NCBI GenBank assembly: GCA_031255035.1
Contig: JAIRTI010000052.1
Span: 1 to 7,825 of the forward strand
From: Desulfovibrio sp.
GTDB taxonomy: Bacteria > Desulfobacterota > Desulfovibrionia > Desulfovibrionales > Desulfovibrionaceae
Length of the DNA stretch: 7,825 nucleotides
Direction: 5' to 3'
In this document: in pieces, positions 1 to 5,969 of the stretch
Layout of the letters: each line of letters opens with the position of its first letter
Position numbering within the stretch: the first letter of the stretch is position 1
Notes under the pieces: model-generated
Seen by the model: only the letters and a program-made list of their open reading frames with translations
What the model was told of the DNA's origin: nothing
Databases searched by the model: none
Made by a program: the position numbers and the translations under genes

Positions 1-134
1 ATGTCTTCGGGAACCCGGACAGGCTTCCTGTGTCCTCCCTTGGCGATCACATGCAGAACGCCCGCGTTGGCGTCCACGTCCGCGCCTTTGAGTTTGAAGA
101 TTTCCGTGCAGCGCAGGCCGGCTTCAGACAATGA
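1..134 (-). pseudogene. Tyrosine recombinase (phage-type integrase) catalytic-domain fragment, running off the left edge
   Basis: Read on the minus strand from about base 134 to base 3, an open frame encodes the start of a tyrosine recombinase catalytic domain. It contains AGLRCTEIFKLKGADVD, which matches the family block around the first catalytic arginine (typically TGLRxSEllxLkwsDiD). This is followed by AGVLHVIAKGGHRKPVRVP, which matches the beta-hairpin with the catalytic lysine and the KGGxxRxVP block. The frame is closed upstream by a TGA at 159-161, and no ATG lies between; only TTG codons could start it. The N-terminal SAM-like core-binding domain of a normal integrase is absent, because that DNA encodes the PilZ protein in another frame. 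I infer a 5'-truncated remnant. The histidine, second arginine and tyrosine would lie beyond the left edge and cannot be checked. The match is by motif recognition, not a search. Confidence 0.72.
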
Positions 135-819
135 CGCTGACGAGTTCAAGATACCTGGTCAGGGCTTCGGCAAAAGCGTCGGAGCTTTCATCAAAAGATA
201 TCCCGATGGTCAGGCGTGAGCCGGCTGTTTCGACGTTGCGCACGAGACCTATGCCGCGAGCCGGCGATCCCTCCTCGGAAAGCGCCATTTGAAGCACGAT
301 CCGGTCGCCCGAGGTCAGCTTGCGCACCGAAGACTGGCCGGTCATTTCAAGCACGATCCGGCATCCCCCCCTGCTCAAATCCCGCACAACGCCAAGCGCG
401 TCTCCGTGGGGAGTGATCAGGTTGACCGGCAAGGCGCAGGTGACGCGGGAAAACTTGCGCGTTTCAAGCACGCTCATACGGTCAGGATAGCTGGTGAAAA
501 GCAACAGCGCCGGCCGGGCGGTGTGGGTAATGACCTCGGCGGTGAAGTTGTTGCGCGCGCCGCCTGCAAGGTAGCTGATGTCAACGCGCATGTGCGGCAT
601 GAGTTTGTTGAGCAGCCCCGGAATTGAGGGCAGGCGGATGATCAGAAACTCATAGTGGGAGGTGCCCAGAAACTCCCCCTGCAAGGGGACGTTTTCCGTA
701 TTGAGCGGGTTCAGATTGACAAAGACGCGGGTATTGAGATCAAGCTCAAGTTTGGGCATGGCTTGATGATGCAATTTCTGATTTTCGGCGAAATCTTTTT
801 TATTAAAGAGATTCATCAT
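124..819 (-). CDS. PilZ-domain protein with YcgR-like N-terminal domain, probable c-di-GMP receptor
   Basis: The 231-residue soluble protein has a two-part layout. Residues about 20-115 look like the YcgR-type N-terminal beta domain (LQGEFLGTSHYEFLIIRLP, then FTAEVITHTARPALLLF). Residues about 118-225 form a PilZ domain. Both c-di-GMP-binding motifs are visible: RxxxR at R121-R125 (RKFSR) and D/NxSxxG at D147-G152 (DLSRGG). In the family these residues hold a c-di-GMP dimer, and such proteins usually tune flagellar motility, adhesion or exopolysaccharide; the target here is unknown. There is no signal peptide or membrane segment. Two adjacent ATGs (819 and 816) can start it; neither has a convincing Shine-Dalgarno sequence, so the start is uncertain. 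The last few residues (about SVIV) are encoded by DNA that also encodes the integrase fragment, so the natural C-terminus may have been altered. It is separated from the transport operon by a terminator and a long gap and is probably unrelated to it. Confidence 0.85.
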   Translation of the reverse strand: MMNLFNKKDFAENQKLHHQAMPKLELDLNTRVFVNLNPLNTENVPLQGEFLGTSHYEFLIIRLPSIPGLLNKLMPHMRVDISYLAGGARNNFTAEVITHTARPALLLFTSYPDRMSVLETRKFSRVTCALPVNLITPHGDALGVVRDLSRGGCRIVLEMTGQSSVRKLTSGDRIVLQMALSEEGSPARGIGLVRNVETAGSRLTIGISFDESSDAFAEALTRYLELVSVIV

Positions 820-917
820 TACCGGAGTGTCTCATATTATGGGCCTTTTTGCGGCCCCCCATTCGCCAACTGTGAAAGGCAATGCCTCCGGCGGCCGGGG
901 CGCTGCCCCGGACCCCG

Positions 918-940
918 CCGGGGGAAATGATTTCCCCCGG
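918..940. repeat. Perfect 10-bp palindrome with TGA loop
   Basis: The left arm CCGGGGGAAA (918-927) and right arm TTTCCCCCGG (931-940) pair perfectly around the three-base loop TGA. A second hairpin, CCGGGGC-GCT-GCCCCGG (895-911), lies six bases away. Two adjacent palindromes with tiny loops are typical of REP/BIME-type elements. Neither is followed by a T-run on either strand, so a simple intrinsic terminator is less likely. Confidence 0.6.
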
Positions 941-1037
941 ACCCCCTCAGTTTGGGTTCCGGCTACGCGCATCAACATGGCAACACTCCCGCCACCCAAT
1001 CGCCGGGTCCAGGGACGGAACTGGGGCCGGCAAGGCC

Positions 1038-1109
1038 CTGGCGGGTGTGGGCAGAGCCCACATGCGATCAAATTGGCTTCGACAAAATGAGAATTGCTGG
1101 CGGGTGTGG
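1038..1109. repeat. Pair of 13-base direct repeats
   Basis: CTGGCGGGTGTGG occurs at 1038-1050 and again, exactly, at 1097-1109, so the starts are 59 bases apart. The first copy overlaps a small hairpin (1046-1062). The pair lies in gene-free DNA and may be a remnant of a duplicated intergenic repeat; no function can be inferred. Confidence 0.5.
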
Positions 1110-1145
1110 ATGCGGGCAGCGGCGCCTCCATTGCGCACCAATTTC

Positions 1146-1178
1146 AAGGGGCGCGCCGACTGCACCGGAGCGCCCCTT
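1146..1178 (-). terminator. Probable operon terminator hairpin after the substrate-binding protein gene
   Basis: AAGGGGCGC (1146-1154) pairs with GCGCCCCTT (1170-1178). After one mismatch, CCG (1156-1158) pairs with CGG (1166-1168), giving a long GC-rich stem with a seven-base loop. It lies 27 bases beyond the stop codon of the last transporter gene. On the minus strand it is followed by TTGAAATT, a weak T-rich tail. On the plus strand the tail (TTTTCTGATTT) is better, so it could act in both directions. Position and stem quality support termination of the operon; the modest T-tract lowers certainty. Confidence 0.6.
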
Positions 1179-1205
1179 TTCTGATTTACGAATAACCCCG
1201 GCGTG

Positions 1206-2288
1206 TTACTTGTAGCCCGGGATCGGTAACTGTACTTTCTTGAGGAACGTGTCGGTCACATACGTGGCGCTTTCCACCTTTTTCAGGTCATCCTTGGTTA
1301 TACGGCCGGTTTCGGTGAAGAAGCGGGCTATTTCCGTATGCCACTTCTGCGCCGTGCTCGGCCCACCGGAGGCGTCCATCAGGGCGACCTGTTCGCTATA
1401 GTTGAACACGGGGTGTGTTTGCAAATCAATAAGAGCCATTTCAGGGGTATACTCTTTGCCAGCCCATTCCAGGAAGAAGCGGCGGTATTCGGGAACCAGG
1501 TTTTCCGGCGCTTCTTTCTGCAGCATGTCCACGGAACGCAGGTAGATGCGCAGAAATTTGGCCACGAGTTCGGGGTTGGCGTCGGCGAATTTTTTATCGG
1601 CGACAATATCAATGGGCAGGCCCTGCCCGCATGAGTTGGGCGTGCCGACAATCTTCCAGCCCTTGTCCTGGCCCGCATACATATGCGGCGCCCAGAGGCC
1701 GACGCCGTCACCGATGCCGGTGGAGAACGCGGCAAGGGCCTGGGCCTGATCCATGTTTTTGATGACCACGTCGGAGTCCTTGAGGCCGAGTACGTTCAGC
1801 CAGTGACTGAGGGCGAAGTGGGCGGAAGAAACCGTGGTGCACAGAAATTCTTTACCTTTGACGTCTTTGGGGTTGCCGTAAACCTCGGGGAAGTCCTTGT
1901 TATAGCCCTTGGTTTTCAGAATCTGGCTGTCGGCGCGCACCATGACCGCGTTGGTGTAGGATTCGTCATTGCCGATAAGGATGGTGTAGGTGTCGTAACG
2001 CAGGTTGCCCATCATGGCCGGCACGGCCCCAATGCCCGCGATGACCCATTCACCCGCCGGCAGCGCGGTGAGAATGGCCATGCCGGAATCAAAGTAGCCG
2101 AGATCGATGTCGAGTCCTTCTTCCTTGTCCCAACCTTTCTCCTTGGCGTACCAAATAAGGAAGGTTTCATGCTCGTCCATCCAGGCGGTTTTCATTTTGT
2201 ACAGATCCGCGGCCATGGCGCTGCCCGCGAACAAGACCAGTACGAGTGCCGTGCTGAGCGCGGACAACAGTTTTTTGCTCAAATTCAT
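1206..2288 (-). CDS. Periplasmic substrate-binding protein of a NitT/TauT-family (taurine/sulfonate-type) ABC transporter
   Basis: The 360-residue exported protein begins with a clear Sec signal peptide: KK at residues 5-6, a hydrophobic core at about 7-22 and an AMA cleavage site after A26. There is no lipobox cysteine, so it should be free in the periplasm. The mature part resembles the SsuA/TauA/NrtA-type binding-protein fold: an early strand with a WMDEHETFLIWYAKEKG segment, a GYFDSGMAILTALPAGEWVIAGIGAVPAMM region typical of the ligand-pocket hinge, and a WLNVLGLKDSDVVIKNMDQAQALAAFSTG block. The ATG at 2288 is chosen because GGAGG lies six bases upstream and the signal peptide starts there; an in-frame ATG at 2348 would put 20 polar residues before it. 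It is the last gene of the transporter operon. Linkage to Xsc suggests taurine, isethionate or another C2 sulfonate, but the ligand cannot be read from sequence and the protein is not a close TauA by eye. Confidence 0.85.
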   Translation of the reverse strand: MNLSKKLLSALSTALVLVLFAGSAMAADLYKMKTAWMDEHETFLIWYAKEKGWDKEEGLDIDLGYFDSGMAILTALPAGEWVIAGIGAVPAMMGNLRYDTYTILIGNDESYTNAVMVRADSQILKTKGYNKDFPEVYGNPKDVKGKEFLCTTVSSAHFALSHWLNVLGLKDSDVVIKNMDQAQALAAFSTGIGDGVGLWAPHMYAGQDKGWKIVGTPNSCGQGLPIDIVADKKFADANPELVAKFLRIYLRSVDMLQKEAPENLVPEYRRFFLEWAGKEYTPEMALIDLQTHPVFNYSEQVALMDASGGPSTAQKWHTEIARFFTETGRITKDDLKKVESATYVTDTFLKKVQLPIPGYK

Positions 2289-2311
2289 CAAGAACCTCCA
2301 ATTGTTTGCAG

Positions 2312-2326
2312 CCGGCACCATGCCGG
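2312..2326 (-). promoter_or_regulatory. Short stem-loop just upstream of the substrate-binding protein ribosome site
   Basis: CCGGCA (2312-2317) and TGCCGG (2321-2326) pair around a three-base loop, with a possible outer TTGT/ACAA extension. It lies in the 56-base gap between the small membrane protein and the binding protein gene, about 12 bases before the Shine-Dalgarno sequence. A processed or 5'-stabilised message could help the binding protein be made in excess over the membrane parts, but this is inference from position only. Confidence 0.35.
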
Positions 2327-2344
2327 ACAAAGTGACGATTACGG

Positions 2345-2677
2345 TCACGCTGGCGGCGGGGTTCCAGCGCCCACGCTCATCGGATAACGGCGCCTCAGAC
2401 GGAATACCCGGTACTGGCAGTAAAACCCGCCCAGCACGAAAAGAAGGGTCACGCCTCTGGGAAAGGCCGTAAACAGCGTAAGCGCGGCCAGTACGAACAA
2501 CCCCAGGGCAGCGGTACGAAAACGGAACTTGCGCCGCAGCAGGGCCTGCCGCGCCGCTTCGTTCAGTCCGTCAAAAGGCATGACAAGTCCGGGAATCAGG
2601 CGCGCGCGAAAAAACCAGGCAAAAAGCCCTGAAATCAAGAACAACAACAGGGTTGAGGCAATGAGAGCGCTATCCAT
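2345..2677 (-). CDS. Small inner-membrane protein of unknown function inside the transporter operon
   Basis: I do not recognise a family for this 110-residue protein. It has a hydrophobic N-terminal segment at residues about 3-23, a basic cytoplasm-like stretch at about 24-54 (FRARLIPG, then RQALLRRKFRFR), and a hydrophobic block at about 55-88 that could be one long or two short membrane segments separated by FPRG. The tail has RLRRRYP and a proline-rich end (GAGTPPPA). GGAGG seven bases before the ATG supports the start, and the reading frame sits 39 bases after the ATPase 2 stop and 56 bases before the binding protein gene, so it is co-transcribed. An accessory subunit, assembly factor or stabiliser of the heteromeric transporter is possible, but nothing in the sequence proves a role. 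Confidence 0.7.
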   Translation of the reverse strand: MDSALIASTLLLFLISGLFAWFFRARLIPGLVMPFDGLNEAARQALLRRKFRFRTAALGLFVLAALTLFTAFPRGVTLLFVLGGFYCQYRVFRLRRRYPMSVGAGTPPPA

Positions 2678-2716
2678 GCGTATTCCTCCGCAATAAGCGT
2701 TCCGGGCTTCAGGCGG

Positions 2717-3496
2717 TTACAGCACCAGTTCCGTTTCCGATGTGATGAGAGCCCGCAATTCCAGCAGATCCGGATTTTCATGGTCGCGCGGCCGGGGAAG
2801 GTTGACGATGTATTCCTTTTTGATTCTTCCCGGAAGCTTGCCTTCCATGAGTACGATCCTGTCCGCAAGGAACAGGGCCTCATCAATGTTGTTGGTCACG
2901 AAAATGACCGTTCGTTTTTCATGTTCCCAAATCCGCGACGTCTCGTGTTGCATGAACATCCTGGTCTGGGCGTCAAGCTGGCCGAAAGGCTCGTCCAGGA
3001 GCATGACCTTGGGGCTGTTGGCATAGGCGCGGGCAATGCCGACACGCTGTTTCATGCCGCCTGAAAGCTGGTGCGGATAATGGTTTTCAAACCCCTCAAG
3101 CCCCACGAGTCTGATATAATGATGGGCGACGGCCCGGCGTTCCTGTTTGGGAACGCCCCTGAGCTTGAGACCCATTTCCACATTGCCCATGACCGTGTTC
3201 CAGGCGAACAGCATGTACCCCTGAAACACCAGTCCCCTGTCGGGCCCGGGCCCGGTGACGGGAAAACCGTCCAGGGCCACATAGCCGGTGTCCGGGGTTT
3301 CCAGGCCGGCAATGATGCGCAACAGCGTCGACTTGCCGCATTGGCCGGGTCCGAGCACGACCAGAAATTCGTTTTCCTCCACTTCAAGGCTGATGTTGCG
3401 GATTACCGGCACCTCCATGTGTCCCTTCTGGATGAAGGTTTTGTTGATGTCCTCGCAGTATATTTTCAATTGCGGTTCGCTGCTTGGCGTATTCAT
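2717..3496 (-). CDS. ABC transporter ATPase 2 (NitT/TauT family) with canonical signature but altered Walker A and H-loop
   Basis: This 259-residue ATP-binding subunit is of the SsuB/TauB type. Motifs in order: Walker A GPGQCGKST (49-57), with Gln52 where the consensus has Gly; Q-loop glutamine Q92 (VFQGYM); full signature LSGGMKQR (144-151); Walker B VMLLDEP with D168 and the catalytic Glu E169; D-loop GQLD. The switch (H-loop) position reads VTNNID, so Asn202 (AAC at 2891-2893) replaces the expected His; the usual family text is FVTHDIDEA. ATP hydrolysis at its own Walker A face is therefore expected to be poor, while its signature can still complete the site of a partner. The gene starts 18 bases after permease 2; a GGGAG-type ribosome site precedes the ATG. 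It probably pairs with ATPase 1 in one complex. An alternative is that it forms a separate transporter with permease 2. Confidence 0.9.
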   Translation of the reverse strand: MNTPSSEPQLKIYCEDINKTFIQKGHMEVPVIRNISLEVEENEFLVVLGPGQCGKSTLLRIIAGLETPDTGYVALDGFPVTGPGPDRGLVFQGYMLFAWNTVMGNVEMGLKLRGVPKQERRAVAHHYIRLVGLEGFENHYPHQLSGGMKQRVGIARAYANSPKVMLLDEPFGQLDAQTRMFMQHETSRIWEHEKRTVIFVTNNIDEALFLADRIVLMEGKLPGRIKKEYIVNLPRPRDHENPDLLELRALITSETELVL

Positions 3497-3514
3497 GTCC
3501 CGCTCCCTATTCTC

Positions 3515-4360
3515 TTACAGGTTGTCGATGCTGCGCTTCCAGGGGCAGAGCTTTCGTTCCATCAGACTGATCAGAAGCGACGACAGCCATGCCATAAGGG
3601 CGATGAGGATCATGCCGCCAAGCACCAGGGACGGCTGGTGGGTATCCATGCCCCGCTTGATGAGAAAGCCCATGCCGTCACGGGCGTTCATCAGTTCCGC
3701 CGCCAGCAGGCAGGTCCAGGCCACGCTCAGAGAAATTTGCAGGCCCGCGAATATGGCGGGGAACGAGGCGGGAAAGCTCACCTGGACGACTTCGTCCTTG
3801 CGGCTGCCGCCCAAAACCTTGATGACATCATACAATTCCGGCTCAATCAGCCGTATGCCGTTGTAAGAGTTGAGCAGACACGGCACAAAGGTGCCGATGG
3901 AGATGATGAATATCTTGGAAAATTCGCCGACGCCGAACCACAAAATGGATATGGACACCCAGGCGATGGGCGGCATGGGCTTGAAGAGATCGAAGATGGG
4001 TTTGACAATGGCGTTGGCGTAGCGGTTCAGGGCCATGAAAAGCCCCAGGGGAACGGCGAAGAAGCTTGCCAGGGAAAAGCCGATAAGCACCCGCTGGGTG
4101 CTGGCCCAGATATGACCGCCGAGATTCGTGCCCGCGAATTTGATCTGGGTCAGATCATAGAGCTTGAGCGCTACGATATGGGGCCTCGCCAGGGAGTCGC
4201 CGAACACCTGCCATGCCGCCACCCTGTCCCAGACAAGAAAGAAGCTGATCAGAGACACCGTATAGAGAAGATAGGTGTTTGTTATGATTTGATAAAAGGT
4301 GATGCCTTCGCGGCCGCTGGAGACGCCTACGGTTTCATTGGCTATGGAACTACCGCCCAT
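3515..4360 (-). CDS. ABC transporter permease 2 (NitT/TauT family)
   Basis: The 281-residue inner-membrane subunit has about six predicted membrane segments: about 28-47, 90-110, 130-143, 148-166, 205-222 and 246-266. The block around residues 120-143 (PIFDLFKPMPPIAWVSISILWFG) is characteristic of TauC/SsuC permeases. The EAA-like coupling loop that docks on an ATPase lies at about 178-199 (VLGGSRKDEVVQVSFPASFP). The start at 4360 is chosen because AGGAGG stands five bases upstream and overlaps the TAA stop of permease 1. An ATG at 4555 would add 65 residues that are only a frame shadow of permease 1. The N-terminus carries about 25 polar residues before the first membrane segment. It differs clearly from permease 1, which suggests the two form a heterodimeric pore. 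Confidence 0.92.
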   Translation of the reverse strand: MGGSSIANETVGVSSGREGITFYQIITNTYLLYTVSLISFFLVWDRVAAWQVFGDSLARPHIVALKLYDLTQIKFAGTNLGGHIWASTQRVLIGFSLASFFAVPLGLFMALNRYANAIVKPIFDLFKPMPPIAWVSISILWFGVGEFSKIFIISIGTFVPCLLNSYNGIRLIEPELYDVIKVLGGSRKDEVVQVSFPASFPAIFAGLQISLSVAWTCLLAAELMNARDGMGFLIKRGMDTHQPSLVLGGMILIALMAWLSSLLISLMERKLCPWKRSIDNL

Positions 4361-4362
4361 AC

Positions 4363-5157
4363 TTACCTCCTGATCCCGGCCAGAAGCCTTCTTTCCACAC
4401 AGTCGATGATAAAGCCGAGAATGGCGCCCGAAATACCAACGCACACCATGCCGAGCACAACGATGTCTGGCCTGCCGAGCCTGCCGCCCATGGTGATGAG
4501 GTATCCGAGGCCGGTATCGGAGGCCAGCAGTTCCGCGCCCACAAGGTTGGTCCAACAGTAAGCCAGGGCAATCTGCAAAGCGCCGAACACCATGGGCAGG
4601 GCCGAAGGTATACAGAGCTGGTGGAATATCTGCCAGTCCGTCGCCCCGTAGGTGCGGGCCATCTGGATGAGCGTGGGCTGGGTCATGCGCACGCCGACAT
4701 AAGAGTTGATGACACAGGGGACGATGCCGGCGATCCAGATGATGAACACTTTGCCTGTGAGCCCGATGCCGAACCAGAAGACAGTGAGCGGAATCCAGGC
4801 GATGGGCGGAATGGGCCTGATAAGTTCAAAAATGGGCCTGATCAACCCTTCGACAATCCGAAACCAGCCCATGGCCAGTCCGAGAGGTATGCCGACAAGC
4901 AGCGACAGGGAGTAACCGATGAACGCCTCCTGGAGGCTGGTCCAGGCATGCACGGCGAGGATGGCGCCATCAGGATTGGGATTGCCGAGCTTGTCCATAA
5001 AAACGGTAAATACCTGGCTGGGTGGAGCGAGCAGGACAGAGGGCACCGTGCCGGACACCACAATCCATTCCCAGAACAGGAGAAACGCGGCCACGCTGAG
5101 ACAGGGCAGCGCTATCAGCGGCAGCGGTTTTTTTACGACTATTTCTTCGTATGCCAT
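4363..5157 (-). CDS. ABC transporter permease 1 (NitT/TauT family)
   Basis: The 264-residue inner-membrane protein is of normal TauC/SsuC length and has about six membrane segments, near residues 13-34, 76-97, 115-130, 134-152, 190-208 and 232-252. The family block PIFELIRPIPPIAWIPLTVFWFG lies at 108-130. The EAA loop lies at about 166-187 (ARTYGATDWQIFHQLCIPSALP) and contains the conserved glycine and the P-x-x-x-P end. A GAGGAG ribosome site precedes the ATG. Its stop codon (4363-4365) lies inside the Shine-Dalgarno region of permease 2, leaving only two bases between the genes, so translation is probably coupled and the two permeases made in equal amounts. This supports a heterodimeric membrane channel rather than two independent transporters. 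The substrate is inferred from the neighbouring xsc-like gene. Confidence 0.93.
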   Translation of the reverse strand: MAYEEIVVKKPLPLIALPCLSVAAFLLFWEWIVVSGTVPSVLLAPPSQVFTVFMDKLGNPNPDGAILAVHAWTSLQEAFIGYSLSLLVGIPLGLAMGWFRIVEGLIRPIFELIRPIPPIAWIPLTVFWFGIGLTGKVFIIWIAGIVPCVINSYVGVRMTQPTLIQMARTYGATDWQIFHQLCIPSALPMVFGALQIALAYCWTNLVGAELLASDTGLGYLITMGGRLGRPDIVVLGMVCVGISGAILGFIIDCVERRLLAGIRR

Positions 5158-5187
5158 GGAACATCTCCTCTACGCCCGCAACGCCGG

Positions 5188-5217
5188 ACGGCGCGCGGGT
5201 TCTGGTCTGCGCGCCGT
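5188..5217 (-). promoter_or_regulatory. Stem-loop directly after the ATPase 1 stop codon
   Basis: ACGGCGCGC (5188-5196) pairs perfectly with GCGCGCCGT (5209-5217) around a 12-base loop. The stem begins at the last base of the ATPase 1 TAA and sits in the 59-base gap before permease 1. No T-run follows on the minus strand, so it is more likely an RNA-stabilising or attenuating structure than a terminator. Confidence 0.4.
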
Positions 5218-5969
5218 TACCACCAGCGGATGAGTTCGGTGACCTGATGGCGTATTTCCATGAATTGCGGATCAAGAAAACTTCTTGGTCGTTCCAGGTC
5301 CACCGTGATTTCCGCCTTGACGCAAGTGGGCTTGTTGCTGAGTACGAGAATGCGCTCGGCAACGTAAACCGCTTCCTCAATATTGTGCGTCACAAAAAGA
5401 ACCGTGCTTTTCAATTTTTGCCACAGGCTTATAAGCTCGTCCTCAAGATAGTAGCGGAGCTTGACGTCCAACTGGCCGTAGGGTTCGTCCATAAGCAGCA
5501 GATCGGGTTCCACGGCAAAGGCCCTGGAAACGGCGATACGCTGCATCATGCTGGCCGAGACCTGGTTGGGGTAGAGGTTGGCGCAACTGGAAAGGCCGAC
5601 CAGTTCCATGATCCGGTCCGTCCGTTCCATGCGCTCTTTTTTGGGAATTCCTTTGACTTCCATGCCGTACGCGACATTTTCACGCACTGTGCGCCAGGGC
5701 AGGCATGTTGGTTCCTGAAAAACATAGGAAATATTGTGCTTCCTTGGGCTGGCCTCTTCCCCGTCGATCAGGATGTCGCCGTCGGTGGCGGGCATCAGCT
5801 TTGACAGGGTGTTGAGGAATGTCGTTTTGCCGCAGCCCGTGGGGCCGACTATGGCAACCAGCTCGCCCGTTTTGATTTCAAAACAGATTTTGTCGAGAAC
5901 CGTGAGGTCTCCAAAGCGTTTCGTCAGGTTGTTGACCCTGATTTTTACGTGAGACTCGTTGTTACCCAT
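5217..5969 (-). CDS. ABC transporter ATPase 1 (NitT/TauT family) with degenerate signature motif
   Basis: The 250-residue ATP-binding subunit is of the SsuB/TauB type and normal length. Motifs in order: Walker A GPTGCGKTT (42-50), Q-loop Q85 (YVFQEPTCLPW), Walker B LLLMDEP with D161 and catalytic Glu E162, D-loop GQLD, and H-loop His195 in FVTHNIEEA. The ABC signature, normally LSGGM, reads VSASM at 137-141 (5547-5561), so both central glycines are lost; the following QR is kept. Its own ATP-binding face is therefore intact, but its signature should be a poor partner for another subunit's ATP. This complements ATPase 2, which has a normal signature and a damaged nucleotide-binding face. AGGAG lies six bases before the ATG. 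The gene follows the xsc-like gene after a 158-base gap containing a strong hairpin, so its expression may be lower than that of xsc or partly independent. Confidence 0.92.
   Translation of the reverse strand: MGNNESHVKIRVNNLTKRFGDLTVLDKICFEIKTGELVAIVGPTGCGKTTFLNTLSKLMPATDGDILIDGEEASPRKHNISYVFQEPTCLPWRTVRENVAYGMEVKGIPKKERMERTDRIMELVGLSSCANLYPNQVSASMMQRIAVSRAFAVEPDLLLMDEPYGQLDVKLRYYLEDELISLWQKLKSTVLFVTHNIEEAVYVAERILVLSNKPTCVKAEITVDLERPRSFLDPQFMEIRHQVTELIRWW

Larger units (their letters stand above)
820..1145. repeat. Gene-free stretch with a cluster of short GC-rich palindromes (REP-like)
   Basis: I see no credible gene between the PilZ start and the operon terminator; the frames here have low-complexity, proline- and arginine-rich translations. 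The stretch contains several inverted repeats: 841-845 with 853-857 (5 bp), 895-901 with 905-911 (7 bp, loop GCT), 918-927 with 931-940 (10 bp perfect, loop TGA) and 1046-1052 with 1056-1062 (7 bp, loop AGA). Three have trinucleotide loops. A 13-base direct repeat, CTGGCGGGTGTGG, occurs at 1038-1050 and 1097-1109. This looks like repetitive extragenic palindromic DNA of the kind often found between genes in GC-rich bacteria. The PilZ promoter must lie here if the gene has its own, but I could not find a convincing -35/-10 pair. Confidence 0.55.

Noticed and set aside
836..841. CATAAT on the minus strand as a -10 box for the PilZ gene
   Set aside because: No -35-like hexamer lies 16-18 bases upstream (the position reads GAATGG), so a sigma-70 promoter cannot be supported.
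1038..1109. Possible CRISPR or iteron array from the 13-base direct repeat
   Set aside because: There are only two copies, with no regular spacer pattern and no cas or replication gene.
2289..2348. Upstream ATG at 2348 for the substrate-binding protein
   Set aside because: It would place 20 residues before a textbook signal peptide. The ATG at 2288 has GGAGG at the right distance.
1683..2387. A 234-codon open frame on the plus strand
   Set aside because: It is antisense to the substrate-binding protein gene, which has a signal peptide and good ribosome site; the plus-strand product has no recognisable features.
4361..4555. N-terminal extension of permease 2 starting at 4555
   Set aside because: The extra 65 residues are highly polar and overlap the permease 1 gene. 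AGGAGG directly before 4360 marks the real start.
3071..4561. A 496-codon open frame on the plus strand
   Set aside because: It lies exactly antisense to ATPase 2 and permease 2, both with clear family motifs. Its translation is rich in His, Asp, Gly and Gln with no recognisable domain; it is a GC-bias shadow.
2717..5969. Two independent ABC transporters sharing one binding protein
   Set aside because: Not formally excluded, but the coupled permease genes and the way the ATPase defects fall into one composite site fit a single heteromeric complex better.
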